Below, piece by piece: positions 40,946-60,250 of a stretch of DNA of 64,000 nucleotides (positions are counted from its first letter, which is position 1; each line of letters opens with the position of its first letter). Under the pieces are notes generated by a model. It saw nothing but the letters and a program-made list of their open reading frames with translations. It did not search any database and was not told where the DNA came from. A program made the translations under genes and the position numbers. The DNA comes from Megalonaias nervosa (taxonomy: Eukaryota > Mollusca > Bivalvia > Unionida > Unionidae). Where the stretch lies: assembly GCA_016617855.1 (NCBI GenBank), contig JAECUM010003306.1, forward strand, positions 62,001 through 126,000, written 5' to 3'.

Positions 40946-43855
40946 CTATATATATGTAACCATCTAATAGTTATAATAGTTTACACACAAATGTATTGAA
41001 ACAGGTCAATCAAGTTTATTTTTTTAAGTTATGTTTTTGACATTTAAGTAGGTTGCATGAAATTAAGAAATAGTTAAAAGTTCTATATTTAGCTACCCTT
41101 GGCAAGGGTAAGATTTAAATGACTCACCGTCTTTATTATTCTTCACTAATAAAGATGGGAGATGATATACAATTTTGTCAATTAATTTGTGTTCATTCAT
41201 GTATACATTTGCCTGTTTCTGTGTTTGATTTTTTATTAGTTTGTTAGGCCCTCAATATTTGTAAACCAGTTTCATCCACTCCCATGAAAACTGAAATATG
41301 GATGTTTAAGTGACATTGTTTTCATTAGCTGTGGAGTCATTACACCTTTGCTGTACTGAACCGTATTTCATCTTCACATATGTAAATTGGTATGTTGAGT
41401 AGTATATAGAGTAGCATTGGTAGGTGGATATATCTCAATGGAAATAATTCAGCCTCAACAAGAGTAAGTCAGTGCCACCCAATATTCATGCTTGAGAAAT
41501 CAAGATTTTCAGCTACTGTTCATTACACCCTCAACATCTCGGACCCTACTGCATGGCCCTAAACTAACAACTGATATCCAGGAGGAAAATTCTACCATGT
41601 GAAACCAGTTTGCATTTTTTGTTGTAATGGTTGTGTTTTATTTATCTTTTCATCACACCCCAAATATATTTGAGCATTTTCATATATCTTAGGGTGAATA
41701 ACTCAACTGCACCAAAAGTATGTCTTTGAGTCTCTTGTGTGAGTGTTCTTTGCAACTTGAACTCTCCATTTGTTATGCACTACTTATCTTGATTCTATTT
41801 CAATTACTATTTAAATCTAGCAGCAGGCAAACTTGATGGTCATACCACATCAAGGAGCGGTCATTTTAGACAACTGTCTCCAATGTAGGTCACAGATGCC
41901 TAGTCTTCCCTGTTCTGATTCTAACTTTTTAGGACTCATTTTGTCTAGTCCTAAGGAACCATTCATACAAATACAATGAGCATCAGTCTCTCTCGTTCTT
42001 TTCTAACGTAAACTAGTACCAGCATATAAAACTTCATGCCCCAGCTAAAGCATTTTTGTTAACTTAAGGTAGTTTTAAAATGGTTATATAGAACGAATAC
42101 CTGCATAGAATTAAATTTTTTTTAGTGGTTCCGTAACAATTGGCAACAAGTACATTTGTCCTGTGCCTTTTTTTAATGAACAGGGAATGGCCAGCATAGT
42201 ATCTGGGGCTTTCAAAGTACAAATACATTTATCGCCCTTTTCCTTTTGCACTCTACAACAACTTTAAAACTGTTTCACATACTTTTTCTGTCACGCTTTC
42301 CTTTCTGCCCTATTACTCTGAAGCAATTTGAGATAATGAAAGTATCTTAGTACGTCACTACTTGAGACATGTTGCACACAATATTTTTGTATCCAGTCTT
42401 CAAGAGCAACATCAAGCTTTCTTGCACTTTTGCATTGGTATTTTAACCAAGGAGCCATTTCAGAAAAATGGACTACACTTTACATAAATTGTATAATTAT
42501 CAGAAAGTCTGTAGTATACCAAATGCTGGATTCGATTTTGATGGCCAAGATTATGTGTAGATCGTTTTAATTAAAAGTTGTCTGGAAAACAAGGATGAAC
42601 CTTGGAAGACTTATTTTGTGTCGAGTATAATTCTGTATGCATACCAGTCAAAATGGCACGAAGGTCACTGACAACTTTAACTCATCCTTTTCCCCATTGT
42701 GTCCTATTACTTAATGCCTTTGAGATGAATCCATGAATGTTTTTACGAAAATGGATGTATTACATTCAGAGTCATCTTACAATGTATGGATCAAATGTCA
42801 TCATCACTTATCTGCTGACTGTTGCAATCAGTATCACATTTTTATGGCCAAAGTCTTATGAACACAATTGTTCTGCAATACAATATGCAAACTGTTAATG
42901 TCAATATTGATTTCTTCTCGTGTAATAATCAACAATCAGCACAAAAACGTAGGGTATAATGCAAAAGACATGTTAAATTTACTTTTGAATAAAACTGCAT
43001 TAATCATAAAAGTGATTTGTAAATATTGACTTGTATTTTTCAGATATACACAACCCGATAAGCAACAGGTGGCTGTCTAGGAGAATACTCTGAAAAAGAA
43101 AATATACTGTTCAAAATTATGTGCTATACCTTGCGGATGAGAGGTTTCTTTAAATTGGTCAGGTTACACAAGTTGTGACCTCAGTGGTAGCACTTGAACT
43201 ATACAAAATGAAAGAATTTAAAGTGTCACTACGATCCTTAAGGCTGCTGAGAATGTCATTCAAGGATATTATGAAGACTTAGTGGTATTTTTCTTGATAA
43301 AAGATGCACTAACAATAAAGGGGCTGATTAAAAAGAAATTTGTGTTCAGGTAAATATTGTTTTATTAACAAGGAATTGTGGCATAGTTTTGTAGTCATGG
43401 ATGTTTGTCTTTATATAATGTACCCATCAGACCACTAAGAAATTTATTTTGTTTGTATATATAATATTCAAATACTATAAGAATCTTGACACTCAAGAAA
43501 CATGTCACAGTTTAATAATTCCTTTCCGTTACTTATCGTTTGTTTCCTTGCCAAAGTAGCTCTTGTTTAATGTGTAAAAAAAATTCGCACCTCATCACAT
43601 GGTACTTTTCATATGCATGCTGTATTCATCAGTTCAATTTTCATGTGGAATCTACACCCTTTCAGTTCGGTGTGCAAATATTTAGTGAATTTAAAACTTG
43701 TTTTAAAACTTTTGGCTTTTTCTAGGTTTTGTATGCATCAGTATTATTGTTGGTCCAACTCTGTTGAACATTTTGTATGAAATTTAAATTTTGGTCCGAG
43801 CGATAAGAAAAAGAACTTCAGTTTAGGAGCTTTGTATATATTGTCTCCAGTATAT
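40946..43855. other. AT-rich non-coding interval
   Basis: No gene, RNA or clear repeat recognised over about 2.9 kb. Confidence 0.4.
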
Positions 43856-43859
43856 TTAC

Positions 43860-44390
43860 CATTAGAGGCCACAAGCATTATGCAAATATTTGGCCAAGCA
43901 TACAATTAGCCAAAATTGCTTTTACTTCCTATGAGCCATACATGTATGATATGAAAACGGACATTACAGTGGCTAGCCAAATTTGGTTAAAGATACATTT
44001 AGCCAAATTTGGCTTTCAAAGACTCGTACCTAATTTCGGTTTCTAAGAGTCATACCTGTACGTTATGCTAAAGGGCATTGCAGACACTGGTCAAATCTCG
44101 GCTAAGCATACATGTACATTGTGGAAAGAGACTGAGGTTGATGGCCAAATTTTGGCTAATCATACAGATGCTTCAATTGGGTTTCTAACAGCCATACAAG
44201 AGGGATATGCTAAAAGGCATTGCAGGCACTAGCCACATTTAGGCTAAGAAAACATTAGCAAACATTTGGTTTCCTCCTAAGAGGACAAATTCTTGTGATG
44301 TGCAACTTTGTAATAAATAGCTGAATTTTGCTAAATATACATTACTTGGTAACAAGCCACACTGAGAATACTTAGCCAAAATTTGGCTTA
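43860..44390. repeat. Degenerate satellite-like repeat, unit about 115-140 bp
   Basis: At least three diverged units beginning near 43932, 44047 and 44186. Each has CATAC, then TATGCTAAAGGGCATTGCAG-like sequence, then several GCCAAATTTGGCTAA motifs. The GCCAAATTTGGC core is palindromic. Confidence 0.7.
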
Positions 44391-50330
<5,940 letters not shown>

Positions 50331-50699
50331 ATACATCTCCATGACTCGATTACGATTTTATGATCCAATACCTCCTACGTGACTTATGTCCCATCATCAC
50401 CCACCTTACTTCCGTCACAACACAACTCACCCAACTTAATCATGTAATGTGAAATTGGATAAAACTATACACAGGTTCAATACGTAGAACACAAAGTCAA
50501 ACAAATATCTACTTTCATGGACCAAAAGCTAAATACACAAAAGAGATATACATAGAACCTCTCCTCATAAAACAAATACTTATATATTAAATCTTTCTTT
50601 TATATCCTAACCAAACATAATGTGATCCTATACTAATAAAATTACATAGGAAAGGTTTTTATGAATGACACAAAATATATACAAAATAAAGCAATATAG

Positions 50700-51960
50700 T
50701 ACTTCTATGCACGTGAAAGTGCATCTGCAATCAGATTAACACTAGGTGATCCACACAGTTTTTGTCTTTTTGATTTAAACTCCACCAATCCTGTATCTAT
50801 TACATCAACAAACATTCCAAATAATTGACTGAAATATGGAGTTGAAAGAACTTGTAAACTTTTTACTATGGTTTTTAACATATTAAAAGCCCTGTGACAT
50901 TTGTCAGATCAATAAAACTTGTTGTTCTTACACAATACAGTTGCAGAGAATCTGCAATTGGGGAAACAATTTAACAAAATTTCCGATAATACCCTGGCAT
51001 ATTCAATTCTTTAAATTAACTGGCAAATTTGCATGACTGAGTCTATCAAAGAATTTTCGAATGGTCTATAAATGGTCTGTCCGGTGTCGTTGTGGATGAT
51101 AACGTCATTGATGTAAGCGTCACACGTATCTAGACATGATTTACTATATTAATTAAACTTCGGAATATCAAAAGAAACTTGCTGATACCAAATGTTATCA
51201 TCTTGTAGTGAAACAATCCAACAGGAGTTGCAAATGCTAAAATTTCTTTCGCTCTTTCCTTGAACGAAATTATGAAGATCCTTTCAAAAGGTCGAACTTC
51301 CTGACACAGTTTTCATTTCCAATTTTCGCAACTCAACCATCGATTCTTGTGTTGAAAATGAACATGTTTTGGTGACACTATTCACTTTTCTGTAGTCAGC
51401 ACAGGTACGGAAAGTACTAACTGGTTTAGACAGAAGTGTATATGGTGGATTCCAATTACTATAACTTGATTTAAGGAATGAATTCTCCAAGAAATAGTTG
51501 ATGGATTTTGTCAAAACACTCCTGCGGGAGATGAATCATATGGTAAGGATGCTGTTTTAAGGTCATGGTAGATTGCATTTGTTCGTGTTGGAGCATATGG
51601 AAACAAGAGCTCATATTGCCATATCAGCTGTTCTAATTCACTATTCTCTTGTTGCAGTAGATGTGAACGTTTCTGTTTAATATTTCCGTATTCCAAAGAT
51701 TGCTAATTAAAAATCACTGCAGAATAATTGCACGCCATCATATAAATCCTCGCTGTGTGCAACTTGTACAACTGATTTGAATGTTTAACATAGCTATCTC
51801 TTTTAATACTCTTCTAACATAGTTGTTCCCTTCGTAGCTCACAGGAATGTTGATGATATAATTTAAGTCACTTACTTTCTTTTCAACTTTATAAGGACTA
51901 TATGTCGAAATATCTCCTACGTGAGGTATGTCGTAACATATTCGGCCTGACTTAATCATC
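50700..51960 (-). pseudogene. Ty3/gypsy relic with Gmr1-like domain order
   Basis: Reading the minus strand, an integrase C-terminal-like segment comes first (51880-51790: YSPYKVEKKVSDLNYIINIP), followed by a linker (LIWQYELLFPYAPTRTNAIY, near 51560-51640). The reverse transcriptase start follows (NSFLKSSYSNWNPPYTLL, then TCADYRKVNSVTKTCSFS near 51360-51480). A later remnant near 50880-50960 resembles the connection to the RNase H region (KFYWSDKCHRAFNMLKTIV). The integrase end upstream of the RT is the order of Gmr1-like gypsy elements. Many stops interrupt it. A related relic lies at 61800-62960, and similar 200-bp blocks at 50360-50590 and 51910-52125 may be worn terminal or duplicated sequence. 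Confidence 0.7.
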
Positions 51961-52145
51961 TATTGTGATATTTATCCCCAAACTGTACCCAGGTTCAGCA
52001 TATAGAACACGGGAACAAATAAATAATCTATTTTATATCTCAGTGCAATCTATTGTCATGGAGAAAATGTTAAAGACACAAGATGGATATACATAACATT
52101 ACATGTGATTAATAAAAGTCCCAAGGATACAATAATAGTATAAAG

Positions 52146-52473
52146 TGTGTGTGTGTGTGTGTGTAATTTGGATTTTAACGTAGCTTTAACAATTTGTCAG
52201 CCATATCGATACGATGTCTGCAGTGTGGCAGTTTATTTTTATGTCTAGCACTGAGGTATCATGCCCCGGATACGTAGCATGATGTCCCACCCAGTCACAT
52301 TATCCTGACACCAAGCGGACCAGCCCTAACTCTAACATCTTAATGCTGAGCCCCAAGCGAGTCAGCTGCTAGTACCATTTTTATAAGTCTTTGGTATGAC
52401 TCGGCCAGGGTTCGAATCCGCGACCTCCCGCATCCGAAGCAGACTCTATAACCAAGTAGGCAACCGGAGCGGT
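52146..52473 (-). mobile_element. tRNA-headed SINE, family A, copy 3
   Basis: Starts with (GT)n and AATTTGGATTTTAACG and ends with a reversed tRNA-like head (GGTTCGAATCCGCGACC complement, then CAACCGGAGCGGT). It aligns with 9783-10094 over its full length. Confidence 0.8.
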
Positions 52474-53195
52474 CCTAGTAGGAATGATTTAAATGTCTGA
52501 ATAATGAAGATGTTTTATTTAGCGTTTCCATTCGAGTATATTGGTATTAAAATGATAAATAGGTCCACTTAATGGAAAAACTCATGATCGAACTGTTGCT
52601 GTAAAATCATGTGATCGTAATAACTTGGTCACAACGTTGAACAACTCAGACACAGAACAGGTTAAATTGTCTAGCTTTGTAATAATTCACGTAAGTACTA
52701 ACAAATCCAATCAAAGCGTTCAGGAAATATAAACAAATGAAAACAAAATTTTATCCTAGACCCTAATGCTATTTCCTATGACTGTGACCTTGCCCCAAGG
52801 TCAATGGAGCGAATGTAAAATAATATATTGTTTTAACTTCATAAAGATTCACACGAGTATGAACAAAATGAAATAAAGTGGTAAAGTCAACATTTCACAT
52901 AATAAATTGTCTTAGTTTCTTAATGGTTCATGACATAAATCTACAAAATCTATCACGCATTCTAGAAAATATATGTTAACAAAACTATAAGTAAACCCAT
53001 CATTGGAAAAATGACTGATTTGTTTTTCATCCCCATGAACGTTGATTAAAAAGAGAAAGTGAAAAAACAGTACTTGTTGTTTAACATTAATACTCAAGGA
53101 TAAAGCACCAGATCCAATGCGTGACGATACACAAAATTTAAACTGCTAAAAATTTCATTGACGCATTATGAGAATATCCGTATATCAGTATATGT
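52474..53195. other. Non-coding interval
   Basis: AT-rich, no feature recognised. Confidence 0.4.
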
Positions 53196-53224
53196 CGTTG
53201 TATATATATATATATGTGCAGGCA

Positions 53225-53259
<35 letters not shown>

Positions 53260-53275
53260 GTATATATATATATAG

Positions 53276-53343
<68 letters not shown>
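53196..53343. repeat. Compound (TA)n(GT)n microsatellite
   Basis: Interrupted TA runs from about 53200, changing to a pure GT run from about 53302 to 53343. Confidence 0.95.
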
Positions 53344-53346
<3 letters not shown>

Positions 53347-55811
53347 CAGACAGAGAGACAGAGACAGAAAGACTTACTAAGACAATTAATCCAATTTACT
53401 CGGTTCATATTTTTCTCATGTGCTGAATCTGTGTTTATCAATACTAAATTCATACAACAAACACGCTTTGTTTCTAAGAATAAAACCATCAGATGGTATG
53501 CTGCTTGTAGCCAGTTAGAACATTGTCGTTGTTCCCTCATGACTGCTGGGTATAATTGTAATAGCGAAATTAAGATATAACAAGAAAGTTAGGTATATTA
53601 TGCGTGTACTACGAAAAAACTACTGTTTCCAGTTTGGAATAATTTATAACCGTGCGTTCACTGGCGTAGACTTAGTAGAATTTAGTTTAAAGCGACATTT
53701 TTACCAATATTTACATGACTTTCAAAGGAAAGTTTCCTTTGTTTTCACGACAAAGTAGGCCGTAATATTAAATATACAAATGCAAATATTTATTTAATTC
53801 TAAATTACACCATACCAGTTTGGTCTGCATTTCCACAGCAGCTGAAATAGTGAATTTAATGCCGCACAACATTGAAGTAAATTGCCATGGCCAGTGATAC
53901 GCCAAGGTAGCTAACATGGGCTTCTTTGAAAGTATGATTATAACTGGCACCATTTCCGACAGTATTTTGTTTATAAAGTATAAGAAACAATTTGAAGAAA
54001 TCGCCGCGAATTTAAAAATGCATTTCCTGGAATGGCATATCTCCCTGTGAATTATGTTCCTCCACCATAACTAAATCCTTTACCAATTGTTGACTCCATT
54101 GCTGCCAGCAGAAAAAGAAACTGCTATGTGGCCCTTCCCACTATCGTTGGTCAACATCACATGTTAGTTATCTAAAATGACGCACATACACATTGCACAA
54201 CAATAAGAAAATAAATCTATTTGACTAATATATGAAGTAATTCTACTACGCTAATTTAAGTCAAATTCGAGCCCGGTCCCCAAGCAAGATGATTTCTAGT
54301 AAATAGAAACAGGATCAAATCGGAAGTGAACGAAAATATTTTTCAGCCAAATGAAGTTGTATGACGCTGACAATCAAACTCCGTTAAGGCCTTATGAGAA
54401 GTACGTTGCCAATAAAATCTACTCAAAATCGAATAAAAATCAGAAGAGTCGTTTGGTGGACCTGACAATCAAACAATATAACTCTGCTCAATGATTCAGA
54501 ATTCTGAAAACCGAACTTTGCCAAAGACTAAAAAAATCATGTGGTCTTAAAAACAAATTAAATTTTGTGTAGAAACAATTCCAAATTTATTTGAAATGCA
54601 ATAATAATTAAGCGAGTGAACATGCACAAAAGAAAGTGTGCTGGTCTAAAGAGTAGAGTCTACTTCCGTTAAATGATAACATAAAATAGTGATAATTCTG
54701 TCAAGATTGTTTCGAAAATCAAGTTCGATTGAAATCTACTTATCATAATTGTATTAATTAATGTATGGAAACAAATACTTGTGGACTGCAAAGTCAAAAA
54801 ATGCAGCTCTGATTGACAATAACAACACAGGTGACGATTTACCTTACCCATTATATCATCAGTATGAAGGAATATTTCACATTTGGTTGCACTTCGAAAA
54901 CAACTAAAACAAATTATGTAAGTAACAAAAATTGGGACATATTGGAAGCTGGAAGGAGAAAAGGATGGATATACGTACAGACCCCACTTAGAATCCGACA
55001 TTTTCTGCAAAAGGAATTTTCCTTTCCGTTTAATGCGAACAATGGTTTCATATCACCCATAAAAATTAGGACAGTAATTATGTACACTTTTGTGATAAAG
55101 ATATTAACGACTAAAAGTTTTGTATAACCATAAAGTTGTTGGCTCATTTGATTTCTCAGTTGACACAGTTTGTTCTTTTTTTTTCTTCTATTTTTGCTAT
55201 AACTTCAAACAAGGTCGAATTTGCAAAATGGTACTTACCGGATGACAACAAATTTGATGGAGCTGGCCTAATCTTACATCGAAACAAGCACTGGACAACA
55301 CCTTGACATGTTTATGGTACGATCACTTCGGAGACTTTCGATCGTTTTGGGAGAATACTAGTCGGGCTAAGAAATCATGAAAACTTGTATTAAAACGATC
55401 TTTTTAAAGACATTTTTAATGTATGCACAGAAAAAAAAATTATTAAAACTTCTATTCAACAAGTAATTTAGTATTTTCCCAAATAAGTTTTGTAAGGAGC
55501 TGCAAACAACGTAGTCAAAGATAAAAAAGCTAGTAAATAAAAAGCAAGTAACCTGCTTGATTGCATATGATTTGATGGTAGATTTGTGTTTAAGCGCCTT
55601 GTTCAAGTTATATGTGAGTAAAATCAATCCAAATGACACAGCACTCATCAATGATTTAAACGACTGAATGATGAACATTTACATAACAGACTCGTATTGT
55701 AATGTAAACTCTAACCTTCACATGCTTTGTCCATATGAACAATACATGTGACGTGATTCCAAAATTATATCATACGGGAAAGACACTTTTAAGTCACAAC
55801 TGTCAGCATGA
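53344..55811. other. Non-coding interval
   Basis: No gene, RNA or clear repeat recognised over about 2.5 kb. Confidence 0.4.
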
Positions 55812-55819
55812 TAGCTAGT

Positions 55820-55962
55820 CAGTGCCGGATTAAACCCTGTAGAGGATCCTAGGCAGTCGAATAGTCGAAATCTCGGTGCCCCCCTCCTAATACTTTTTAA
55901 CCCTAAAAGGCGCGGGGCCCATAGACCGGTGCCTACTCTGCCTATTGGGTAATCCGGCACTG
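55820..55962. mobile_element. hAT-like MITE, 143 bp
   Basis: The ends CAGTGCCGGATTA and TAATCCGGCACTG are perfect inverted repeats. The 8-bp direct repeat TAGCTAGT flanks the element exactly (55812-55819 and 55963-55970). An 8-bp duplication and CAG-starting short termini fit the hAT superfamily. It has no coding capacity. Confidence 0.9.
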
Positions 55963-55970
55963 TAGCTAGT

Positions 55971-57080
55971 ACATGATGACTGGGTTGTTGTTTCTGCCTT
56001 TTTCATCTTCCATTTTTGTTCCTGTATTGACAATCTTTAGTAATGCGTTGATTGTAGGCAAAGCTCTAGCCTCGTTTGGATGAGATATATCTCTGCTCAG
56101 TTGAGATGCTGTTGGTATGTATGAAACAAATTCAGAAAATGGAAAAATGTGTACTGTGAGTGCCTTCTTCTCCATCTCCTAGTGTAGCATCATTTTCTTG
56201 GGAATCTGAAAAATAAGCAAAATAAAGCAAGCTGCATTTGAAAACAAATTTGTTAATATGTAAACATGCAAGAATAATTATTTCTTTTTCATTATTAATG
56301 AGTACGTTTCCAACACCCAAGTAGGCTTGATAATCCTCAGCTGGAAGACATCTGCCTAATTGACCAGATGGTGAAAGAATCAGGATCTTTCAAATGATTT
56401 CTACATAAATTTCTTACGTTCTTGTTAACTGCATGTATCATGAAAACAAATGTTGCAAGACTCTCCTTATTTTGCTTGTTTAATCCCATATGAGGCTACA
56501 TCAGCATCGGTTATTCAATGTTATAAGGTCTTTATGCGAGTTTATTTTTTATTAAAACTGGTCAAACTATATTCAGTGATTTATTTAGATAATGTCGTTT
56601 ATATACTTTTCTTCTGTGTTTAACAACTGATATTTTTTAAGAGCGAATCAGCAATATTTGTACTAAACGTTTTGGGGTTGTCCTTGGATTGATGGTACAC
56701 TGCCTAACATATATGTCTAAAGTAAAGCAATCAGACTTTCTCTTCTTAAATTTATCGTTCTTGCCGTTGTATCTATTGATTCCTTTATGATCTGTTAATG
56801 TCTCTTATATATACACACTTTTTGGTTTTAAATTTCACTTGCTATACTTATAACTCATATTAAGATATTTGTCCACTGCACAAATACAAAGTCCTGTATT
56901 TAAGATGAAATCGCCTTTCTGAAGTATGAGGTACACACTAATTAGTATATTAACCTTTGGTCTTTAATGTGATTTATCCCATATTACCAATGTGAAGTTT
57001 AATAAGTGCTTATATGAATAAAATACATTTTATACTTAAAGCAGTCTATTTTATATTTTTAAAAATGATTTTCATAGTAA
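55971..57080. other. Non-coding interval
   Basis: No feature recognised. Confidence 0.4.
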
Positions 57081-57188
57081 TGCACTAGTATGAAAAGAGT
57101 AGTAGAAACAACTTAATGCACTAGTATGAAAAGAGTAGAAGAAACAGCTTAATGCACTAGTATGAAAGGAGTAGTAGAAACAACTTAA
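57081..57188. repeat. 36-bp tandem repeat, three copies
   Basis: Units start at about 57081, 57117 and 57153, each TGCACTAGTATGAAA followed by GAGTAGWAGAAACA. There are only a few differences between units. Confidence 0.9.
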
Positions 57189-58495
57189 TAATATGTTTAT
57201 ACAGGTTAATATAGAGCATAACTTAGTTTCTCACAAATTTGCTTTTGACAGGTGAGATGAAATATTCTGTTACTTAGACAGCCTAGAACCATGTTATATA
57301 TTATTTAACAAATTAAGTTTGACTATAGGTATAGAGGTTCCAAATGCGTAAACCCAGGGGAATCAACTATAGATGTAAGGGTCATGGCGCATAAACATAA
57401 AACAAGGCTGGCTGTGATTGGTGGGTTATGAAAGAGCAAACAAAATCACTGATCTTGACAACATGTGAGATTATGTTAATTTACATGCTAATTATACTTC
57501 CCATTTTTCTAAAAATATATTTTAACTATGTGCTACACATCACTGAAATCGTATCTCTTGTGACATAACATTCTTACTCCTGTCTAGTTCAAGCAGAGCT
57601 ATCTCAGTTGTTGTGGAGCGTATGGTTTTTGCCATTGTTCAATTGATAATCTAACATTGCTTTCTATGACAGTGTGTGACAGCATGCATAACTAGGTCAA
57701 CTTGTATATTTATTTCACCAAACGTTAACATTGAGATTGGGTACTGTGATACCTATAGGCTCAACAGCCTCGCAGAATATCCAAAGAAATATGAACATCT
57801 GGGCGCCATTTATAAAATGTACTGGTACGTCTTAGTAATACAAATGAAACAAGCCTTTTCTGGTCAATTACTGTCCAGGTTTTAACAACAAAATGTATAA
57901 GCTGTTCAGACACATGCTGGCTTAGAATGGGGGATTTTAATAAGGGGATCATACAGAGGCCTCCGTAGTAATCATCTATTTCCGGAAATGCATTTTATAA
58001 ACCAGTGAAGAGAACACGTGGGAGTTTATATAAGGTGTGTTGCTTGTTGTAGACCACCTGGTATCATATAGAAAAACCTGGCTAAGTAGTTTTAGGTAAT
58101 TTATTATTGATTTCCTTCCCATTTTCTTTTCGTTTCAATGTTATGAAATATTTGTCCCGTTTTGGCTTGTTTCTTCCTTTAAAACTCTTCATACACTGTA
58201 TTCATCAAATAAATAAGTTTTCTGGTGAAAACCCCATACTAATATGGCCTCACATTCAGGAAGAGTAACATTCAATATTTTCTAGATGGCTGATATTGCA
58301 TCTGTATTGGACATCAGATCGGCACCATTTTCGTTGAGGACAAACTAAACATCGTAAGAAGTCTTTTAGTGGAAACCTCATGTTGATATGGCCAGTCATA
58401 ATGCAGAAGTTTCAAAATTAATGTGTTCAATATGGCCACTGTTTTGGCTATATATCTTACCCGAGTAGTACCGTATTCATGTCCGCCCAACTATA

Positions 58496-58496
<1 letters not shown>
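57189..58496. other. Non-coding interval
   Basis: No feature recognised. Confidence 0.4.
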
Positions 58497-58562
<66 letters not shown>

Positions 58563-58595
58563 TTATATATATATATATATATCTATATATATATA

Positions 58596-58648
<53 letters not shown>
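58497..58648. repeat. Compound (TA)n(GT)n microsatellite
   Basis: Interrupted TA runs change to GT at about 58600. The architecture is the same as at 53196-53343. Confidence 0.95.
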
Positions 58649-58651
<3 letters not shown>

Positions 58652-58739
58652 GTTTCGTGGTAATATAAAAATAAGTTTAAGAGGATTAACGATAACAAAA
58701 AGTGTGCTTATGGATTAGTGGACGAATGACAAAAAAACA

Positions 58740-60250
58740 AAGAGAAAGGTAAATTCCTGAGGTTTATTAATGCGATGAAAAAGAAAGGGATAGAAGGTAT
58801 AGGAAGTTTCCAGCCTTATGAAGGGGCATTACAGTTGGCCGTACCAGAACAAGACTGCCCAGAAGGTTATGATATTTCTAAACTTTGTAAAACATTGAAT
58901 TGAGAATTTGACAACAAATGTTAAGAGTTGTTGATGATGAAACGATTTCTCAACTCAAACATACCAATTTTGTTTTAATGGGAACAAAATTAAATGCTGG
59001 TTTAGAACAACCAAAACATTGAGATGATAACCGCGAAGGTTCCCCACTACTACCCGTCTCGGAAAAGCAGTTGGAACATAATAAACAAATAATTGAAACG
59101 TTAGTAAAGGCAAGTTTACATCTAGAAAGGAAAGGAGTGATAGACATAGCTGGTGTTTCAGATATTCTAAAGAATCTATAGTTATCCAAGGAAAAAGATC
59201 ATTACAGAACATACCGGGAATCGGAAAATTTTGGTTTGTGTTCCAACCTTGTACACTCCTGGTAAAATTTGTGATTTGATCGAGCAAGAAAACTGATTTA
59301 TGACTGGAACATACGAATCTTTATTTCAAAGATAACATGGTATATAATACAGAACGGATAAGTGAAAAGTAGTAATCAGAAACACAACATGCAGTACGTT
59401 TTAACGACGCCTTAGGTTTCGATTGTCTAAAGAAACAGTGACAACGTTTTGAATTTGCTTTAAGATTAAAGGATAAACACGACAATATAACAGGTTTAGC
59501 ATACAAAAGTAATTTAAAATTGCATTTCATATGCAATGGGCACATCTTGCCAATATTTGTTCCGTTAGATCGGCACTCACATTATTTTAATTACATCAAT
59601 CACCTACAGTTTTAACATGTCATATGTTCCCGGATTTAGGGGACGTTTTGTCCCTTTCTGTTCTCCTATAAAAAAAAAATTAAGTCGCTTCGTTCGCGGC
59701 CTGTCAGCAAACACAAAAAAGTAATCGGTCATTTCAATCATACTGAGAAACAACCCTTGATGTACTTGTCGAAATATATATAAATTTGATGGAGCTGGTG
59801 ACGCACCTGTAGACGCGGTTACCACATGTGTTGAAAAAGATAAGACCTACTGTGTTCCGATCGCGACTTTGTCTCCTTCTACCGCCTTTTTGTGTCATGT
59901 GACCAAAGTATCTCCAGATATGGTTGTCAATGGCGGTGAATTAGATCTAACGTTTCCTTGGGGAATGGAGCGCAGAGAGCACAAGGTCAATACCTGGTAA
60001 CTTCAGATGCCGTTTTACCCCAAAGAAAGAATATATTTTACATGAATCCCCCCTTACCGAAATATGCAGACATTATATGAGATTGCTGTTCATATGAAAT
60101 AGCTCTTGCAAATTAGACATAATCTCCAATTAGATGTAAGAAAAGTTCTGAATAAGCTGACTCGAAGTTTATCGTGTCTTCAGAGTTGCTACGAAACCGG
60201 TTGTCCTACCTTTGCAGATAGATTAAAGCTTCTCCTTATTTTTCTAACTT
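58740..60250 (+). pseudogene. Unidentified decayed coding remnant
   Basis: Plus-strand pieces look protein-like despite many stops. One near 58780-58900 contains GIGSFQPYEGALQLAVPEQD and then CPEGYDISKLCKTLN. Another near 59830-60000 contains CVPIATLSPSTAF and VVNGGELDLTFPWGMERRE. Composition is less AT-biased than the surroundings. I do not recognise the family; it may be a retrotransposon gag/pol relic or a captured gene. The assignment as former coding sequence is tentative. Confidence 0.35.
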
